DNA of 28,988 nt from a virus. The stretch lies in the IMG/VR virus record IMGVR_UViG_3300043427_002472, positions 1-28,988 of that record; one strand, 5' to 3'. Position 1 is the first letter of the stretch. Each line of letters begins with the position of its first letter. The position numbers were made by a program, and so were the translations under genes. The notes beneath the pieces were generated by a model. That model did not search any database. It was not told the origin of the DNA and was given only the letters and a program-made list of their open reading frames with translations. Shown one piece after another: positions 1 through 5,186 of this stretch.

Positions 1-376
1 CAACTTTTTTATCGATTTTTTCCCATTTTTTCCACTTGTAATAAGGATCTTCTTCATTTTTGGTACCCAAGACGACCAATTCTGACTCCTGATTCTTAAA
101 ATCAACACTCAGATGCTCTCCTGTAAAAATTTCACACCAAAATTCTGCCGGATGAATGTGATCTGTGTAGTGTTCAATCCATTCCTTACGAGAAAAACGC
201 CCCATTCCGAGTAAATTGAACGATGGGCGCACAATATAAAAATCGGGCTTTGGAACAGTGGTGCCAACAGGACCACATGTATACTCCAAAACCCGACTTA
301 AGAATAATTTATTGTAAATCCAGAGGTCTGATGAATGAATATTGCTCCATTCATCATTTCCATCTAAGAGATACAT
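1..376 (-). CDS. hypothetical cyanophage protein, 3' end beyond the window
   Basis: The gene starts at 376 behind a good Shine-Dalgarno sequence (AAGGAAGG) and runs off the left edge after 125 codons. Its ATG overlaps the stop of the gene at 376-519 (TAATG), so it is translationally coupled to it. The protein is mixed polar and aromatic (LDGNDEWSNIH near the N-terminus, PDFYIVRPSFNLLGMGRF in the middle, a Lys/Trp-rich end). It shows no signal peptide or membrane segment. From memory it resembles a conserved T4-like cyanophage protein of unknown function, and I cannot assign a role. An internal ATG at 205 is possible but leaves a conserved-looking N-terminus unused. Confidence 0.75.
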   Translation of the reverse strand, partial: MYLLDGNDEWSNIHSSDLWIYNKLFLSRVLEYTCGPVGTTVPKPDFYIVRPSFNLLGMGRFSRKEWIEHYTDHIHPAEFWCEIFTGEHLSVDFKNQESELVVLGTKNEEDPYYKWKKWEKIDKKV

Positions 377-519
377 TACCTTCCTTGTCCCCTATACTTC
401 TTACGAGCTTTATTACGAGACGTAGCAGAATACTTCGTATTTGCCCCATCACCTTGACGAGTGTTTTTGGGTTGAGACTCAATAATTTGCTTGGAATTTG
501 CCGATTTTTTAATTGCCAT
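376..519 (-). CDS. small basic hypothetical protein (47 aa)
   Basis: This is a very basic 47-residue protein rich in Lys, Arg, Asn and Gln, with the core KNTRQGDGANTKYSATSRN and an RKKYRGQGR tail. Such composition suggests a flexible nucleic-acid-binding or virion-associated peptide, but that is inference. The ATG follows AGGAGAAAATTG, and the start overlaps the previous stop (TGATG). Its own stop overlaps the next start. The motif KNTRQGDG is familiar from short T4-like cyanophage proteins of unknown function. It is reliable as a gene because of the overlaps, SD and composition. Confidence 0.75.
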   Translation of the reverse strand: MAIKKSANSKQIIESQPKNTRQGDGANTKYSATSRNKARKKYRGQGR

Positions 520-683
520 CAATTTTCTCCTATAATTTCAGTTTCAATATCATTTGGATTTGGAGAACCTGTCTGATAAAACTGATCTGACAAGTCCTCC
601 ATAGTGTTGAAGTACTCTTCTTCTGTAAGATTAGAATAAATTTTACGACCCTTACAGAGGATATTGTAAAATTCGTTAGACAT
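519..683 (-). CDS. small acidic hypothetical protein (54 aa)
   Basis: A 54-residue acidic protein with the pattern MSNEFYNILCKGRKIY followed by TEEEYFNTMEDL. It sits in the middle of a coupled operon: its ATG overlaps the stop of the glycosyltransferase-like gene (TGATG), and its own TGA overlaps the start of the basic 47-residue gene. I recognise the pattern as a conserved small cyanophage family, but its function is unknown. No membrane segment or metal-binding motif is visible. Confidence 0.75.
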   Translation of the reverse strand: MSNEFYNILCKGRKIYSNLTEEEYFNTMEDLSDQFYQTGSPNPNDIETEIIGEN

Positions 684-1441
684 CAAATCACTCTTGTCTT
701 TTCGTGACCGACTCTGATGCGAGGATCACACCAGATTTCAAAACCTGCTTCTTTTGCATCCAAACAGAACGATACATCTTCTCCACACATATCCTGAACC
801 TCACCGGATTCAAAGACCTGCATCTTTGGAGCAAACCAGGGGTACTTCATTTCTGGATGCTCAAATACTCCATTCTTAATGAGTAACCATCCAAAACCTG
901 CATAGTCAACCGTAAATGGCTTACGACGCTTCGAAATACTTTCTACCGTTTCATGATTCATGACTCCACCATTGTTACGGAAGTCATCCTCTTCCATCCA
1001 GTGAGCAACCGATGTGGTATATCCATCTTCCGTTGCATACCATCCAGAGGCAATGTCCTTATCCATTAGAATAAGTTGCCAGAACTTTTCGGTGTTAAAG
1101 ACAATATCGGAGTCAATCCAAAGTTGCCAATCGTACTTAAGTTTTCCATCCCAGGGCAGTTGATCCGGACCTCTGAGAACATTTGCTCCAAGGCACTTGC
1201 ATCTTGCAAAGTTTACCATGGAAGAATAATCTTGAGAAATTTGAATACTTGCACCAGACTGTACTAGATCAAAGCAAAGTTGGACGAAGTTTTTTAGATA
1301 AGTATAGGACACACCTCTTCCAGGAAGACAAAAGACAACAGACTTGCCTTTTACCATTTCTCTTGCAAGATTATAATCCCAGTCAGGTTCTTTATTTGAT
1401 GCCACAGGGGCATTTGCTTTTACGGTAAATCCTTTAGCCAT
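683..1441 (-). CDS. glycosyltransferase-like protein (family 2 / GT-A fold)
   Basis: The 252-residue protein has features of a GT-A glycosyltransferase. It has a hydrophobic strand and loop VVFCLPGRGVSYTYL (35-49), an NFARCKCLGANV segment (78-88) in the place where family-2 enzymes bind the nucleotide, and a DSD metal-binding motif (110-112, in WIDSDIVF). A late GEDVSFCLDAKEAGFEIWCDP block (220-240), followed by His246, is typical of the acceptor side. It would transfer a sugar from a nucleotide-sugar to an unknown acceptor, perhaps phage DNA, a virion protein or host surface. It is the first gene of the 1441-1 operon, behind a near-consensus promoter. The donor and acceptor cannot be read from the sequence. 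Confidence 0.72.
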   Translation of the reverse strand: MAKGFTVKANAPVASNKEPDWDYNLAREMVKGKSVVFCLPGRGVSYTYLKNFVQLCFDLVQSGASIQISQDYSSMVNFARCKCLGANVLRGPDQLPWDGKLKYDWQLWIDSDIVFNTEKFWQLILMDKDIASGWYATEDGYTTSVAHWMEEDDFRNNGGVMNHETVESISKRRKPFTVDYAGFGWLLIKNGVFEHPEMKYPWFAPKMQVFESGEVQDMCGEDVSFCLDAKEAGFEIWCDPRIRVGHEKTRVI

Positions 1442-1463
1442 AATTGAAAGTAGTTACTTCAGT

Positions 1464-1492
1464 ATCATACAATATTATGTAGCAATTGTCAA
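1464..1492 (-). promoter_or_regulatory. sigma70-type promoter for the glycosyltransferase operon
   Basis: On the minus strand TTGACA (1487-1492) is followed by 17 bases and TATGAT (1464-1469). This is a near-consensus host-type promoter, 22 bases before the ATG at 1441. The -35 box abuts the stop of the AbrB-like gene. Confidence 0.75.
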
Positions 1493-1666
1493 TTAGGATT
1501 CTTTTTCCGAGAGAATGACTTCCTCACCATCTAGCAGAAATTTAATCTCCGTATCTTCGTACCAGGAAAGTTCATTAATAATTTGCTCAGGAATAATTAC
1601 GAAATACTTTCCAGTAATTGGATCGACCTGTACGGGCTCAAAAATTTCTCCGGAATTTTTTTTCAT
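1493..1666 (-). CDS. AbrB/SpoVT-like small DNA-binding protein (57 aa)
   Basis: The 57-residue protein reads as a swapped-hairpin AbrB/MazE-type domain. PITGKYFVIIPEQIINELSW (16-35) matches the pattern of a beta strand, an IP turn and a helix ending in a Leu-Ser-Trp, and DTEIKFLLDGEEVILSE supplies the second hairpin. Members of this fold bind DNA as dimers and serve as regulators or antitoxins. No partner toxin is adjacent, so a regulatory role is an inference. A similar IP-turn hairpin occurs in the 229-residue protein at 21529-22218. The start at 1666 follows an AT-rich leader without a clear SD. Confidence 0.6.
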   Translation of the reverse strand: MKKNSGEIFEPVQVDPITGKYFVIIPEQIINELSWYEDTEIKFLLDGEEVILSEKES

Positions 1667-1703
1667 GCGATGTATTTTAAACGACCTTTTTCAAAATTAT
1701 ATA

Positions 1704-1724
1704 GTATAAAAAATTTTTTTATAC
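1704..1724. repeat. AT-rich perfect palindrome
   Basis: The 21-base sequence starts GTATAAA and ends TTTATAC around a central A/T run, with self-complementary arms. It lies 38 bases upstream of the AbrB-like start on the minus strand, next to a TATATAAT stretch. It could be a promoter/operator or a terminator. The function is unproven. Confidence 0.5.
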
Positions 1725-1786
1725 CGATGAATATATACAAGTCGATCTGGGTCGTTTATAGCTTAGGGTAGTTAGACGTTTTTATA

Positions 1787-1800
1787 CGGGGGCGCCCCCG
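1787..1800. repeat. GC palindrome at the edge of the GC-rich island
   Basis: CGGGGGCGCCCCCG is a perfect 14-base palindrome at the sharp change from AT-rich sequence (left) to the GC-rich small-gene island (right). It could fold as a terminator stem for minus transcripts leaving the island. The T run after it is weak (TATAAAAACG). Confidence 0.5.
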
Positions 1801-1881
1801 GTCAACGGACGCGGAGGGGCACTGCCGCCACACGAACGACCAGACTGCCCCCACACGAACGCAGGGGCAGGGGGCACCGGG

Positions 1882-2088
1882 TCACTGCCAACCCTTCCAC
1901 CCGCTGGTAGGGCACGGGGCGACATCACCGGCAAGGGTCTCAGAGTACTGGGCGGCGATGGCGGTAGCGGGCACACCCCAGTGAATGTACGCGGAGGGGC
2001 GGGATCCGTTCTTCAACTGATCGGCACGGGAGATCCATTTGATCTGACGGGTCACGATGTCGGAGCACTGAGCGAGGGGGAAACGCAT
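1882..2088 (-). CDS. small hypothetical protein (68 aa), GC-rich island
   Basis: The start at 2088 (MRFPLAQCSDIVTRQ) is chosen because the conserved promoter/leader of this region (TATCATTCGTTCAGTTCA) ends just upstream. Longer starts would place coding sequence over that promoter. The protein has 68 residues, is mildly basic and ends TSGWKGWQ. The function is unknown, with no recognised motif. It is the last gene of the GC-rich series. The 215 bases to its left, up to the AbrB-like gene, hold only the two palindromes. Confidence 0.55.
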   Translation of the reverse strand: MRFPLAQCSDIVTRQIKWISRADQLKNGSRPSAYIHWGVPATAIAAQYSETLAGDVAPCPTSGWKGWQ

Positions 2089-2100
2089 GAGAGGGGGGCG

Positions 2101-2119
2101 TGAACTGAACGAATGATAG
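2101..2119 (-). promoter_or_regulatory. family A promoter/leader, variant
   Basis: Minus-strand TATCAT (2113-2118) is followed by TCGTTCAGTTCA, a variant of the TACAATTCTCTCAGTTCA element used by eight other genes here. It lies directly upstream of the gene at 2088. Confidence 0.55.
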
Positions 2120-2144
2120 CACGAATCGGGGGCAACCCGAACCC

Positions 2145-2297
2145 CTAGGGGTTGGGCTCCACCACGTAGCGGGCGGACTTGCTGATCGCTTCCCACTCTG
2201 CCTTGCGACGCTCAGCGGATTCACGGGTATCGTAGACTCCCACAACCCAGGTGTCGGAGGTGGCGTTGTAGGCGCGGAGGCGGAACTGCAGGATCAT
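2145..2297 (-). CDS. small hypothetical protein (50 aa), GC-rich island
   Basis: The 50-residue protein starts MILQFRLRAYNATSDTW and contains VYDTRESAERRKAEWEAIS, a charged helix of the type seen in small phage inhibitors and modulators; its function is unknown. The start at 2297 is preferred over an upstream in-frame codon because the conserved leader lies immediately before it. It is a single-gene unit with its own promoter. The Tyr-Asp-Thr-Arg-Glu-Ser-Ala pattern resembles short domains in cyanobacterial and cyanophage proteins that handle a residue-by-residue column of Ala and Arg, but no family name can be given. Confidence 0.6.
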   Translation of the reverse strand: MILQFRLRAYNATSDTWVVGVYDTRESAERRKAEWEAISKSARYVVEPNP

Positions 2298-2311
2298 CGG
2301 AGGGGGGTTCG

Positions 2312-2330
2312 GAACTGAGAGAATTCTACA
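2312..2330 (-). promoter_or_regulatory. family A promoter/leader
   Basis: Minus-strand TAGAAT (2323-2328) runs into TCTCTCAGTTC, the conserved leader, just before the ATG at 2297. Confidence 0.6.
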
Positions 2331-2347
2331 GGGTCGGGGGGCAGGGG

Positions 2348-2536
2348 TCAATACCCCAGCCAGACCAGGAACTCCCCGGCATCCACGGGTCCGAACTTGG
2401 CGGTAACCCCATAGTCGGTGCGGAAGTCATCCCACATCCCATGATCCTTCGCTGCCTGGCAGGCGGCAGACCAGCGGATGCAACCGTTGGCGTCGGCGCA
2501 GTTCCAAACGATGGCGGGGAAGGTGGTGCAGTGCAT
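2348..2536 (-). CDS. small hypothetical protein (62 aa), GC-rich island
   Basis: The start at 2536 gives MHCTTFPAIVWNCADANGC and a 62-residue protein with four Cys/His-containing segments and an acidic, aromatic end (GEFLVWLGY). The Cys residues are not spaced as a classic zinc finger. The start is fixed by the family A promoter that ends 12 bases upstream. The function is unknown. Confidence 0.6.
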   Translation of the reverse strand: MHCTTFPAIVWNCADANGCIRWSAACQAAKDHGMWDDFRTDYGVTAKFGPVDAGEFLVWLGY

Positions 2537-2547
2537 GGGGGTTGTCT

Positions 2548-2566
2548 GAACTGAGAGAATCATACC
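2548..2566 (-). promoter_or_regulatory. family A promoter/leader
   Basis: Minus-strand TATGAT (2559-2564) followed by TCTCTCAGTTC, upstream of the ATG at 2536. Confidence 0.6.
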
Positions 2567-2571
2567 ATGGA

Positions 2572-2787
2572 TCAGGCGGGGTTCAGGTTGCCGTTCCGAT
2601 TGTGGCGCCCGGCACGTTGAGCACGGGCAGCAGGTTGCCAGCGGGTAGCGGCGCCTCCGATACGGTTTGCCAGTGCCTCACCCTTACGGGGACCACGGCG
2701 GGGGAGGCGGGTCACTTTCACCAGACCCTGAACCTCAGCGATCAGCAGGTCGGCGGCGGAAGCGGAAGCGAGAGCGGAGATGTCCAT
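2572..2787 (-). CDS. small basic hypothetical protein (71 aa), GC-rich island
   Basis: This 71-residue protein has an Ala/Leu-rich N-terminal helix (SALASASAADLLIAEVQ) and a strongly basic, Arg-rich second half (RLPRRGPRKG, then RWQPAARAQRAGRHNRNGN). The basic tail suggests nucleic-acid binding, which is an inference. It has its own family A promoter and lies between two other single-gene units. Confidence 0.55.
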   Translation of the reverse strand: MDISALASASAADLLIAEVQGLVKVTRLPRRGPRKGEALANRIGGAATRWQPAARAQRAGRHNRNGNLNPA

Positions 2788-2801
2788 TTGGGGGGGGGTG
2801 T

Positions 2802-2819
2802 GAACTGAGAGAATTGTAG
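2802..2819 (-). promoter_or_regulatory. family A promoter/leader
   Basis: Minus-strand CTACAATTCTCTCAGTTCA, the commonest form of the element (-10 at 2813-2818), upstream of the ATG at 2787. Confidence 0.65.
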
Positions 2820-2837
2820 CAGGTCGGCGGGGGGGGG

Positions 2838-3014
2838 TCAGTCCATCCCCAGTGCCTCCTTCAGGTCGTTGTATGCTGCCATCCAGTACTCTGCATCATC
2901 ACGGTTGCCCTTCGTGCTCTCATCACAGGCGATGCAGAGCAGGGCGGTCCGGATGGTGCCCCACTTGCCTTCGGGCAGGGTCACGGTGGTCAGGGTCTGA
3001 GGGTTGTAGGTCAT
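2838..3014 (-). CDS. small hypothetical protein (58 aa), GC-rich island
   Basis: The 58-residue protein reads MTYNPQTLTTVTLPEGKW and continues with a Cys pair (LLCIACDES) and a helical end (YWMAAYNDLKEALGMD). It shows no catalytic motif. Its start is placed by the family A leader 15 bases upstream. It lies immediately downstream of the HicA-like gene but is transcribed from its own promoter. It does not look like a HicB antitoxin, which would be larger and carry a ribbon-helix-helix or HTH domain. Confidence 0.65.
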   Translation of the reverse strand: MTYNPQTLTTVTLPEGKWGTIRTALLCIACDESTKGNRDDAEYWMAAYNDLKEALGMD

Positions 3015-3028
3015 CGGTCGGTGGTGGT

Positions 3029-3046
3029 GAACTGAGAGAATTGTAG
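3029..3046 (-). promoter_or_regulatory. family A promoter/leader
   Basis: Minus-strand CTACAATTCTCTCAGTTC (-10 TACAAT at 3040-3045), before the ATG at 3014. The -10 box lies only a few bases beyond the stop of the HicA-like gene. Confidence 0.65.
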
Positions 3047-3052
3047 CACGGA

Positions 3053-3277
3053 TCAGGCGGCGGATCGTGCGGCAAGCATGAGAGCGTGGAACTTGTGGAA
3101 CTCATGGGTCATGCCCGGTGAGAGGGTCGGGCGCCCCTTGCTGCCATGGGCGGGGAGGTGGAAGGTCTGAGGCAGTGCCGGGTGGGTCACTTTATCATGA
3201 CTGCCACCTGGTTTGATTGTGCCGCCCGCTTTCAGAATCAGGCGGCGGGCGTCGCGGATCTTGACGGGTGATGGCAT
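3053..3277 (-). CDS. HicA-like toxin-fold protein (74 aa)
   Basis: The start at 3277 yields MPSPVKIRDARRLILKAGG, matching the opening helix of HicA. GGTIKPGGSHDKVTH (18-32) then matches the strand and catalytic Gly-Ser-His (His27), and FHLPAHGSKGRPTLSPGM (39-56) matches the final strand with its P-H-G. HicA enzymes are small double-stranded-RNA-binding-fold mRNA interferases that are normally paired with HicB. No HicB-like gene is next to it, so it may be an orphan toxin or a repurposed RNA-binding protein. The promoter is TACAAT (3300-3305) with a diverged leader. The C-terminus (HEFHKFHALMLAARSAA) is longer than in minimal HicA. Confidence 0.65.
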   Translation of the reverse strand: MPSPVKIRDARRLILKAGGTIKPGGSHDKVTHPALPQTFHLPAHGSKGRPTLSPGMTHEFHKFHALMLAARSAA

Positions 3278-3299
3278 CGGGTGGGTTGCGGTTGATCGT

Positions 3300-3305
3300 A
3301 TTGTA
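3300..3305 (-). promoter_or_regulatory. -10 box of the HicA-like gene
   Basis: TACAAT on the minus strand, followed by ACGATCAACC instead of the usual TCTCTCAGTTC leader, 22 bases before the ATG at 3277. Confidence 0.5.
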
Positions 3306-3321
3306 GCAGGTCGGGGCGGGG

Positions 3322-3501
3322 TCAGCGCCACTCCAGGAAAGTGGAGGGGTTGCCGTAGTCTCCGATCACGACCCCGTTGCAGCGGACCTCAGCGTACCCG
3401 TATTCTTCGGACAGAGAGTAGCAGAGGTCCCAGGCGCGGTCCTGATCAGTGGTAGTGTTCTCCCAGGGGGCGGAGGGGCAGATCACATCGTAGCGGGTCA
3501 T
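3322..3501 (-). CDS. small hypothetical protein (59 aa), GC-rich island
   Basis: MTRYDVICPSAPWENTTTD opens a 59-residue acidic protein containing WDLCYSLSEEYGYAEVRCNG and ending in TFLEWR. The Cys/Trp/Tyr content suggests a compact fold, but I recognise no motif. The start follows a family A-like element (TATACT then a CTCAGTTCA leader). It is the rightmost gene of the most GC-rich stretch. Confidence 0.6.
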   Translation of the reverse strand: MTRYDVICPSAPWENTTTDQDRAWDLCYSLSEEYGYAEVRCNGVVIGDYGNPSTFLEWR

Positions 3502-3512
3502 GAGCGGTTGTT

Positions 3513-3530
3513 TGAACTGAGGTCAGTATA
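3513..3530 (-). promoter_or_regulatory. family A promoter/leader
   Basis: Minus-strand TATACT (3525-3530) followed by GACCTCAGTTCAAACA, upstream of the ATG at 3501. Confidence 0.6.
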
Positions 3531-3535
3531 GAGGC

Positions 3536-3559
3536 AAAAGGGAGGGGTCCGCCCCCTCC
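3536..3559 (-). terminator. probable intrinsic terminator
   Basis: A GC hairpin (GGAGGGG/CCCCTCC, 3541-3559) is followed on the minus strand by CTTTTG. It would end transcripts of the gene at 3597-3746 before the promoter of the next unit. Confidence 0.5.
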
Positions 3560-3562
3560 GTT

Positions 3563-3584
3563 GTGCCACTGCGCCGACCGGCAC
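3563..3584 (-). repeat. GTGCC...GGCAC palindrome, copy 1
   Basis: Arms GTGCC and GGCAC around a diverged centre. It lies 13 bases beyond the stop of the 49-residue gene at 3597, the usual position of this repeat. Confidence 0.6.
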
Positions 3585-3596
3585 AGGGGTTAGGTA

Positions 3597-3746
3597 TTAG
3601 AACTGAATTTCAATCAGAGTAGGAGCAGCAGCGGAATCAGCACTGCTACCACCAGAAACCCCGTCAGCAATTGTATCAAGAATTTGCAGAATTTGGTCAC
3701 CAGTGGAACCCTGACGCAGGAGCGAGAGAATGACATCGCGGGACAT
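3597..3746 (-). CDS. small hypothetical protein (49 aa)
   Basis: MSRDVILSLLRQGSTGDQILQILDTI forms an amphipathic helix, followed by a Gly/Ser/Ala linker and TLIEIQF. This helix-turn (GSTGDQILQILD) is familiar from cyanobacterial and cyanophage small proteins. Its function is unknown. The start at 3746 is chosen because it gives the conserved-looking helix. A further upstream codon would read through the promoter region. From here leftward the sequence is GC-rich, while from here rightward composition becomes ordinary. Confidence 0.6.
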   Translation of the reverse strand: MSRDVILSLLRQGSTGDQILQILDTIADGVSGGSSADSAAAPTLIEIQF

Positions 3747-3774
3747 AATTAATTTGGAAAGTGTAAGGAACGGT

Positions 3775-3800
3775 GAGCAGTTTAGAGTCATGCTCAGGAC
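3775..3800 (-). repeat. 26-base intergenic repeat, copy 1
   Basis: GAGCAGTTTAGAGTCATGCT followed by CAGGAC, repeated at 4020-4045 with two differences. GAGCA/TGCTC arms can pair, and each copy lies between the stop of one unit and the promoter of the next. The minus strand contains TAAACT, which may serve as the -10 box of the gene at 3746. Confidence 0.6.
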
Positions 3801-3806
3801 AGTGAA

Positions 3807-3983
3807 TCAGGCAGCAATCGGTTCAGGAATCAGGCGCAGGATATCATCTTCCCAACGGTAGAAAGTGAGAATTTCATCGTACAGATTGTCGGCAACTTTA
3901 GGTTGATCTGCCTTCAGGATTGCATTCCGGCACTGTTCGGCAACTTCATCCAGAGTGTAGAGTGCTTGGCAGTTGTAGCGCAT
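3807..3983 (-). CDS. small hypothetical protein (58 aa)
   Basis: MRYNCQALYTLDEVAEQCRNAI opens a 58-residue acidic, helical protein ending RLIPEPIAA. It shows no membrane segment and no recognised motif. The start follows the family A leader. It is a single-gene unit, bounded on its 3' side by the 26-base repeat. Confidence 0.65.
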   Translation of the reverse strand: MRYNCQALYTLDEVAEQCRNAILKADQPKVADNLYDEILTFYRWEDDILRLIPEPIAA

Positions 3984-4002
3984 TTGGAGTTCGGGGTTGT
4001 TT

Positions 4003-4020
4003 GAACTGAGAGAATTGTAG
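4003..4020 (-). promoter_or_regulatory. family A promoter/leader
   Basis: Minus-strand CTACAATTCTCTCAGTTC (-10 at 4014-4019), before the ATG at 3983. Confidence 0.65.
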
Positions 4021-4045
4021 AGCAGTTTAGGGTCGTGCTCAGGAC
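4020..4045 (-). repeat. 26-base intergenic repeat, copy 2
   Basis: Same element as at 3775-3800 with two transitions. It abuts the family A promoter at 4003-4020 and lies just past the degenerate GTGCCA repeat that carries the stop of the gene at 4058. Confidence 0.6.
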
Positions 4046-4057
4046 CCGTGTGCCAGT

Positions 4058-4330
4058 TTAGAGATCGGCCAGCATTTCGTTCATCTCATCGGCATCGATT
4101 GCCACGCTGTCCCATGCAACGCCATCCTTAGTCTGCCCAAGCATACGCCCGATCTGACCTTCAATCATACAGCGCACAAACTTGTCCCAAGGGGTCTCAT
4201 TCTCACCACAAAACTCTACACATGCCACAGCAGTATTGTAGAGGAAATCATCATTCTGAATCCACAGGGCAGCATTCCAGGTTTCGTAGGTTGCCCAACC
4301 GTTGTAGGTGCTGAGGGTGAGGTCCTTCAT
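4058..4330 (-). CDS. conserved phage protein of the YNGWATYETWN type (90 aa)
   Basis: The 90-residue protein carries YNGWATYETWNAALWIQNDDFLYN (9-32), the signature of a widespread phage family of unknown function (I recall the name DUF7249, unverified). The rest is helical and acidic, ending DEMNEMLADL. It has no catalytic motif. It sits behind a family A promoter as a single-gene unit. The stop codon lies within a degenerate copy of the GTGCCA repeat (4049-4071). Confidence 0.75.
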   Translation of the reverse strand: MKDLTLSTYNGWATYETWNAALWIQNDDFLYNTAVACVEFCGENETPWDKFVRCMIEGQIGRMLGQTKDGVAWDSVAIDADEMNEMLADL

Positions 4331-4341
4331 GGCGTTTGTTT

Positions 4342-4359
4342 GAACTGAGTTAATTGTAG
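4342..4359 (-). promoter_or_regulatory. family A promoter/leader
   Basis: Minus-strand CTACAATTAACTCAGTTC (-10 TACAAT at 4353-4358), before the ATG at 4330. Confidence 0.65.
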
Positions 4360-4362
4360 GGT

Positions 4363-4387
4363 ATGGGGTGGGGGTTCGGAACCCCCC
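4363..4387 (-). repeat. G/C hairpin of the transcription-unit boundary
   Basis: GGGGTTCGGAACCCCC can fold into a short tight hairpin. It stands between the stop of the gene at 4409 and the promoter at 4342-4359, the position where other units also carry a G/C-rich stem after the GTGCC repeat. Confidence 0.45.
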
Positions 4388-4408
4388 GTGTGCCAGTTTG
4401 CCGATTGG

Positions 4409-4648
4409 TCAGGGCAGCAGTGCCAGACGCTCAGCACGGCGGGCTTTCTCCAGAATCTCAGAAAGTGCGGGGGTTTGTTCAATCAAACGAAACTCACACT
4501 TAGAGTAATCGTAACCCTGTTCTTCGGTCAGTTCCTTAGCGTATGCCACGGCAGCAGAGTGATAATCGAACAGGCGCAGGGAGTTGAAATCTTCGCCTTC
4601 ATAATCCCATCCGCCGATGACAGCGTAGGCGCGGGGCGTGTCGGTCAT
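4409..4648 (-). CDS. conserved cyanophage hypothetical protein (78 aa)
   Basis: The start at 4648 gives MTDTPRAYAVIGGWDYEGEDFNSLRLF. The second half (YHSAAVAYAKELTEEQGYDY) is a familiar pattern from cyanophages and other phages. The 78-residue protein is acidic, with a beta strand-loop-helix look, and its function is unknown. A -10 box (AATACT) lies 25-30 bases upstream. The stop falls in a degenerate copy of the GTGCCA repeat (4388-4412). Confidence 0.75.
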   Translation of the reverse strand: MTDTPRAYAVIGGWDYEGEDFNSLRLFDYHSAAVAYAKELTEEQGYDYSKCEFRLIEQTPALSEILEKARRAERLALLP

Positions 4649-4711
4649 TTGATTTCCGTTTCGTTTGGTATGCCTTAGTATTGCAGCAAATGGGGGGAAC
4701 CGCAAGCGGGG

Positions 4712-4737
4712 GTGTGCCACCTATTCAACTGTCACAC
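4712..4737 (-). repeat. GTGCC...GGCAC palindrome, copy 2
   Basis: GTGTGCCAC on the left and GTCACAC on the right. The TGA of the gene at 4732-4935 lies inside the right arm. Confidence 0.6.
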
Positions 4738-4935
4738 GCCCTCCAGCAGGTCGGGATTGTATTCGGTAATCTCTGCAATCAGTTCCTCTTCAGTATAGCT
4801 ATTGAGATTATCTACCAGTGTATCAAATACAAACTGCTCCATCGTTTTCATGTCCATTCCATCCATAATCTGTTCGGCGTAACTCTCAATCAGAGTGCTA
4901 CGATTGTCAGTCCAGGATTTAATGTTGTTGTTCAT
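4732..4935 (-). CDS. conserved small cyanophage protein (67 aa), paralogue of 7637-7822
   Basis: This acidic helical protein starts MNNNIKSWTDNRSTLIESYAEQIM and ends EELIAEITEYNPDLLE. It shares the layout of the 61-residue protein at 7637-7822: a first helix, then LE(Q/E)FVFDTLVD-type second helix, then E(L/V)xxxxPELL at the end. The two are probably paralogues of a family common in cyanophages, function unknown. Its start overlaps the stop of the gene at 4932 (ATGA), so it is the last gene of the 5447-4732 operon. Confidence 0.75.
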   Translation of the reverse strand: MNNNIKSWTDNRSTLIESYAEQIMDGMDMKTMEQFVFDTLVDNLNSYTEEELIAEITEYNPDLLEGV

Positions 4936-5186
4936 ACAATCACCTTCAGTTCGCGGAGTTCGTTGTCGATGCAGTCAAAGATTTCAGTGTAGAGGTAATC
5001 GTATTCATCCAGATTGTTAAGAACTTTCTCTGCAATCTCACGGGGTTGTGTTACCTGATCGCAATTATCATCCATCACGAATACATCTTCGCCCGTGAAG
5101 ATAAATGCAGCAACAGGTGCGTCTTCACCTTGTTGTTGAATCAAACGATCAACAGATTCTTTAAGTTGTTGTAGAGTTCGTGCCAT
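4932..5186 (-). CDS. conserved cyanophage hypothetical protein (84 aa)
   Basis: MARTLQQLKESVDRLIQQQG is an amphipathic helix, followed by PVAAFIFTGEDVFVMDD, a beta hairpin, and an acidic helix (EIAEKVLNNLDEYDYLYTEI). The 84-residue protein resembles a common cyanophage family of unknown role. The start overlaps the preceding stop (TGATG) and its stop overlaps the next start, so translation is coupled through 5447-4732. Confidence 0.75.
   Translation of the reverse strand: MARTLQQLKESVDRLIQQQGEDAPVAAFIFTGEDVFVMDDNCDQVTQPREIAEKVLNNLDEYDYLYTEIFDCIDNELRELKVIV

Noticed and set aside
1782-1976. 64-codon Pro-rich minus-strand frame
   Set aside because: It overlaps the better supported 68-residue gene at 1882-2088, has no family A leader before it and runs into the GC palindrome.
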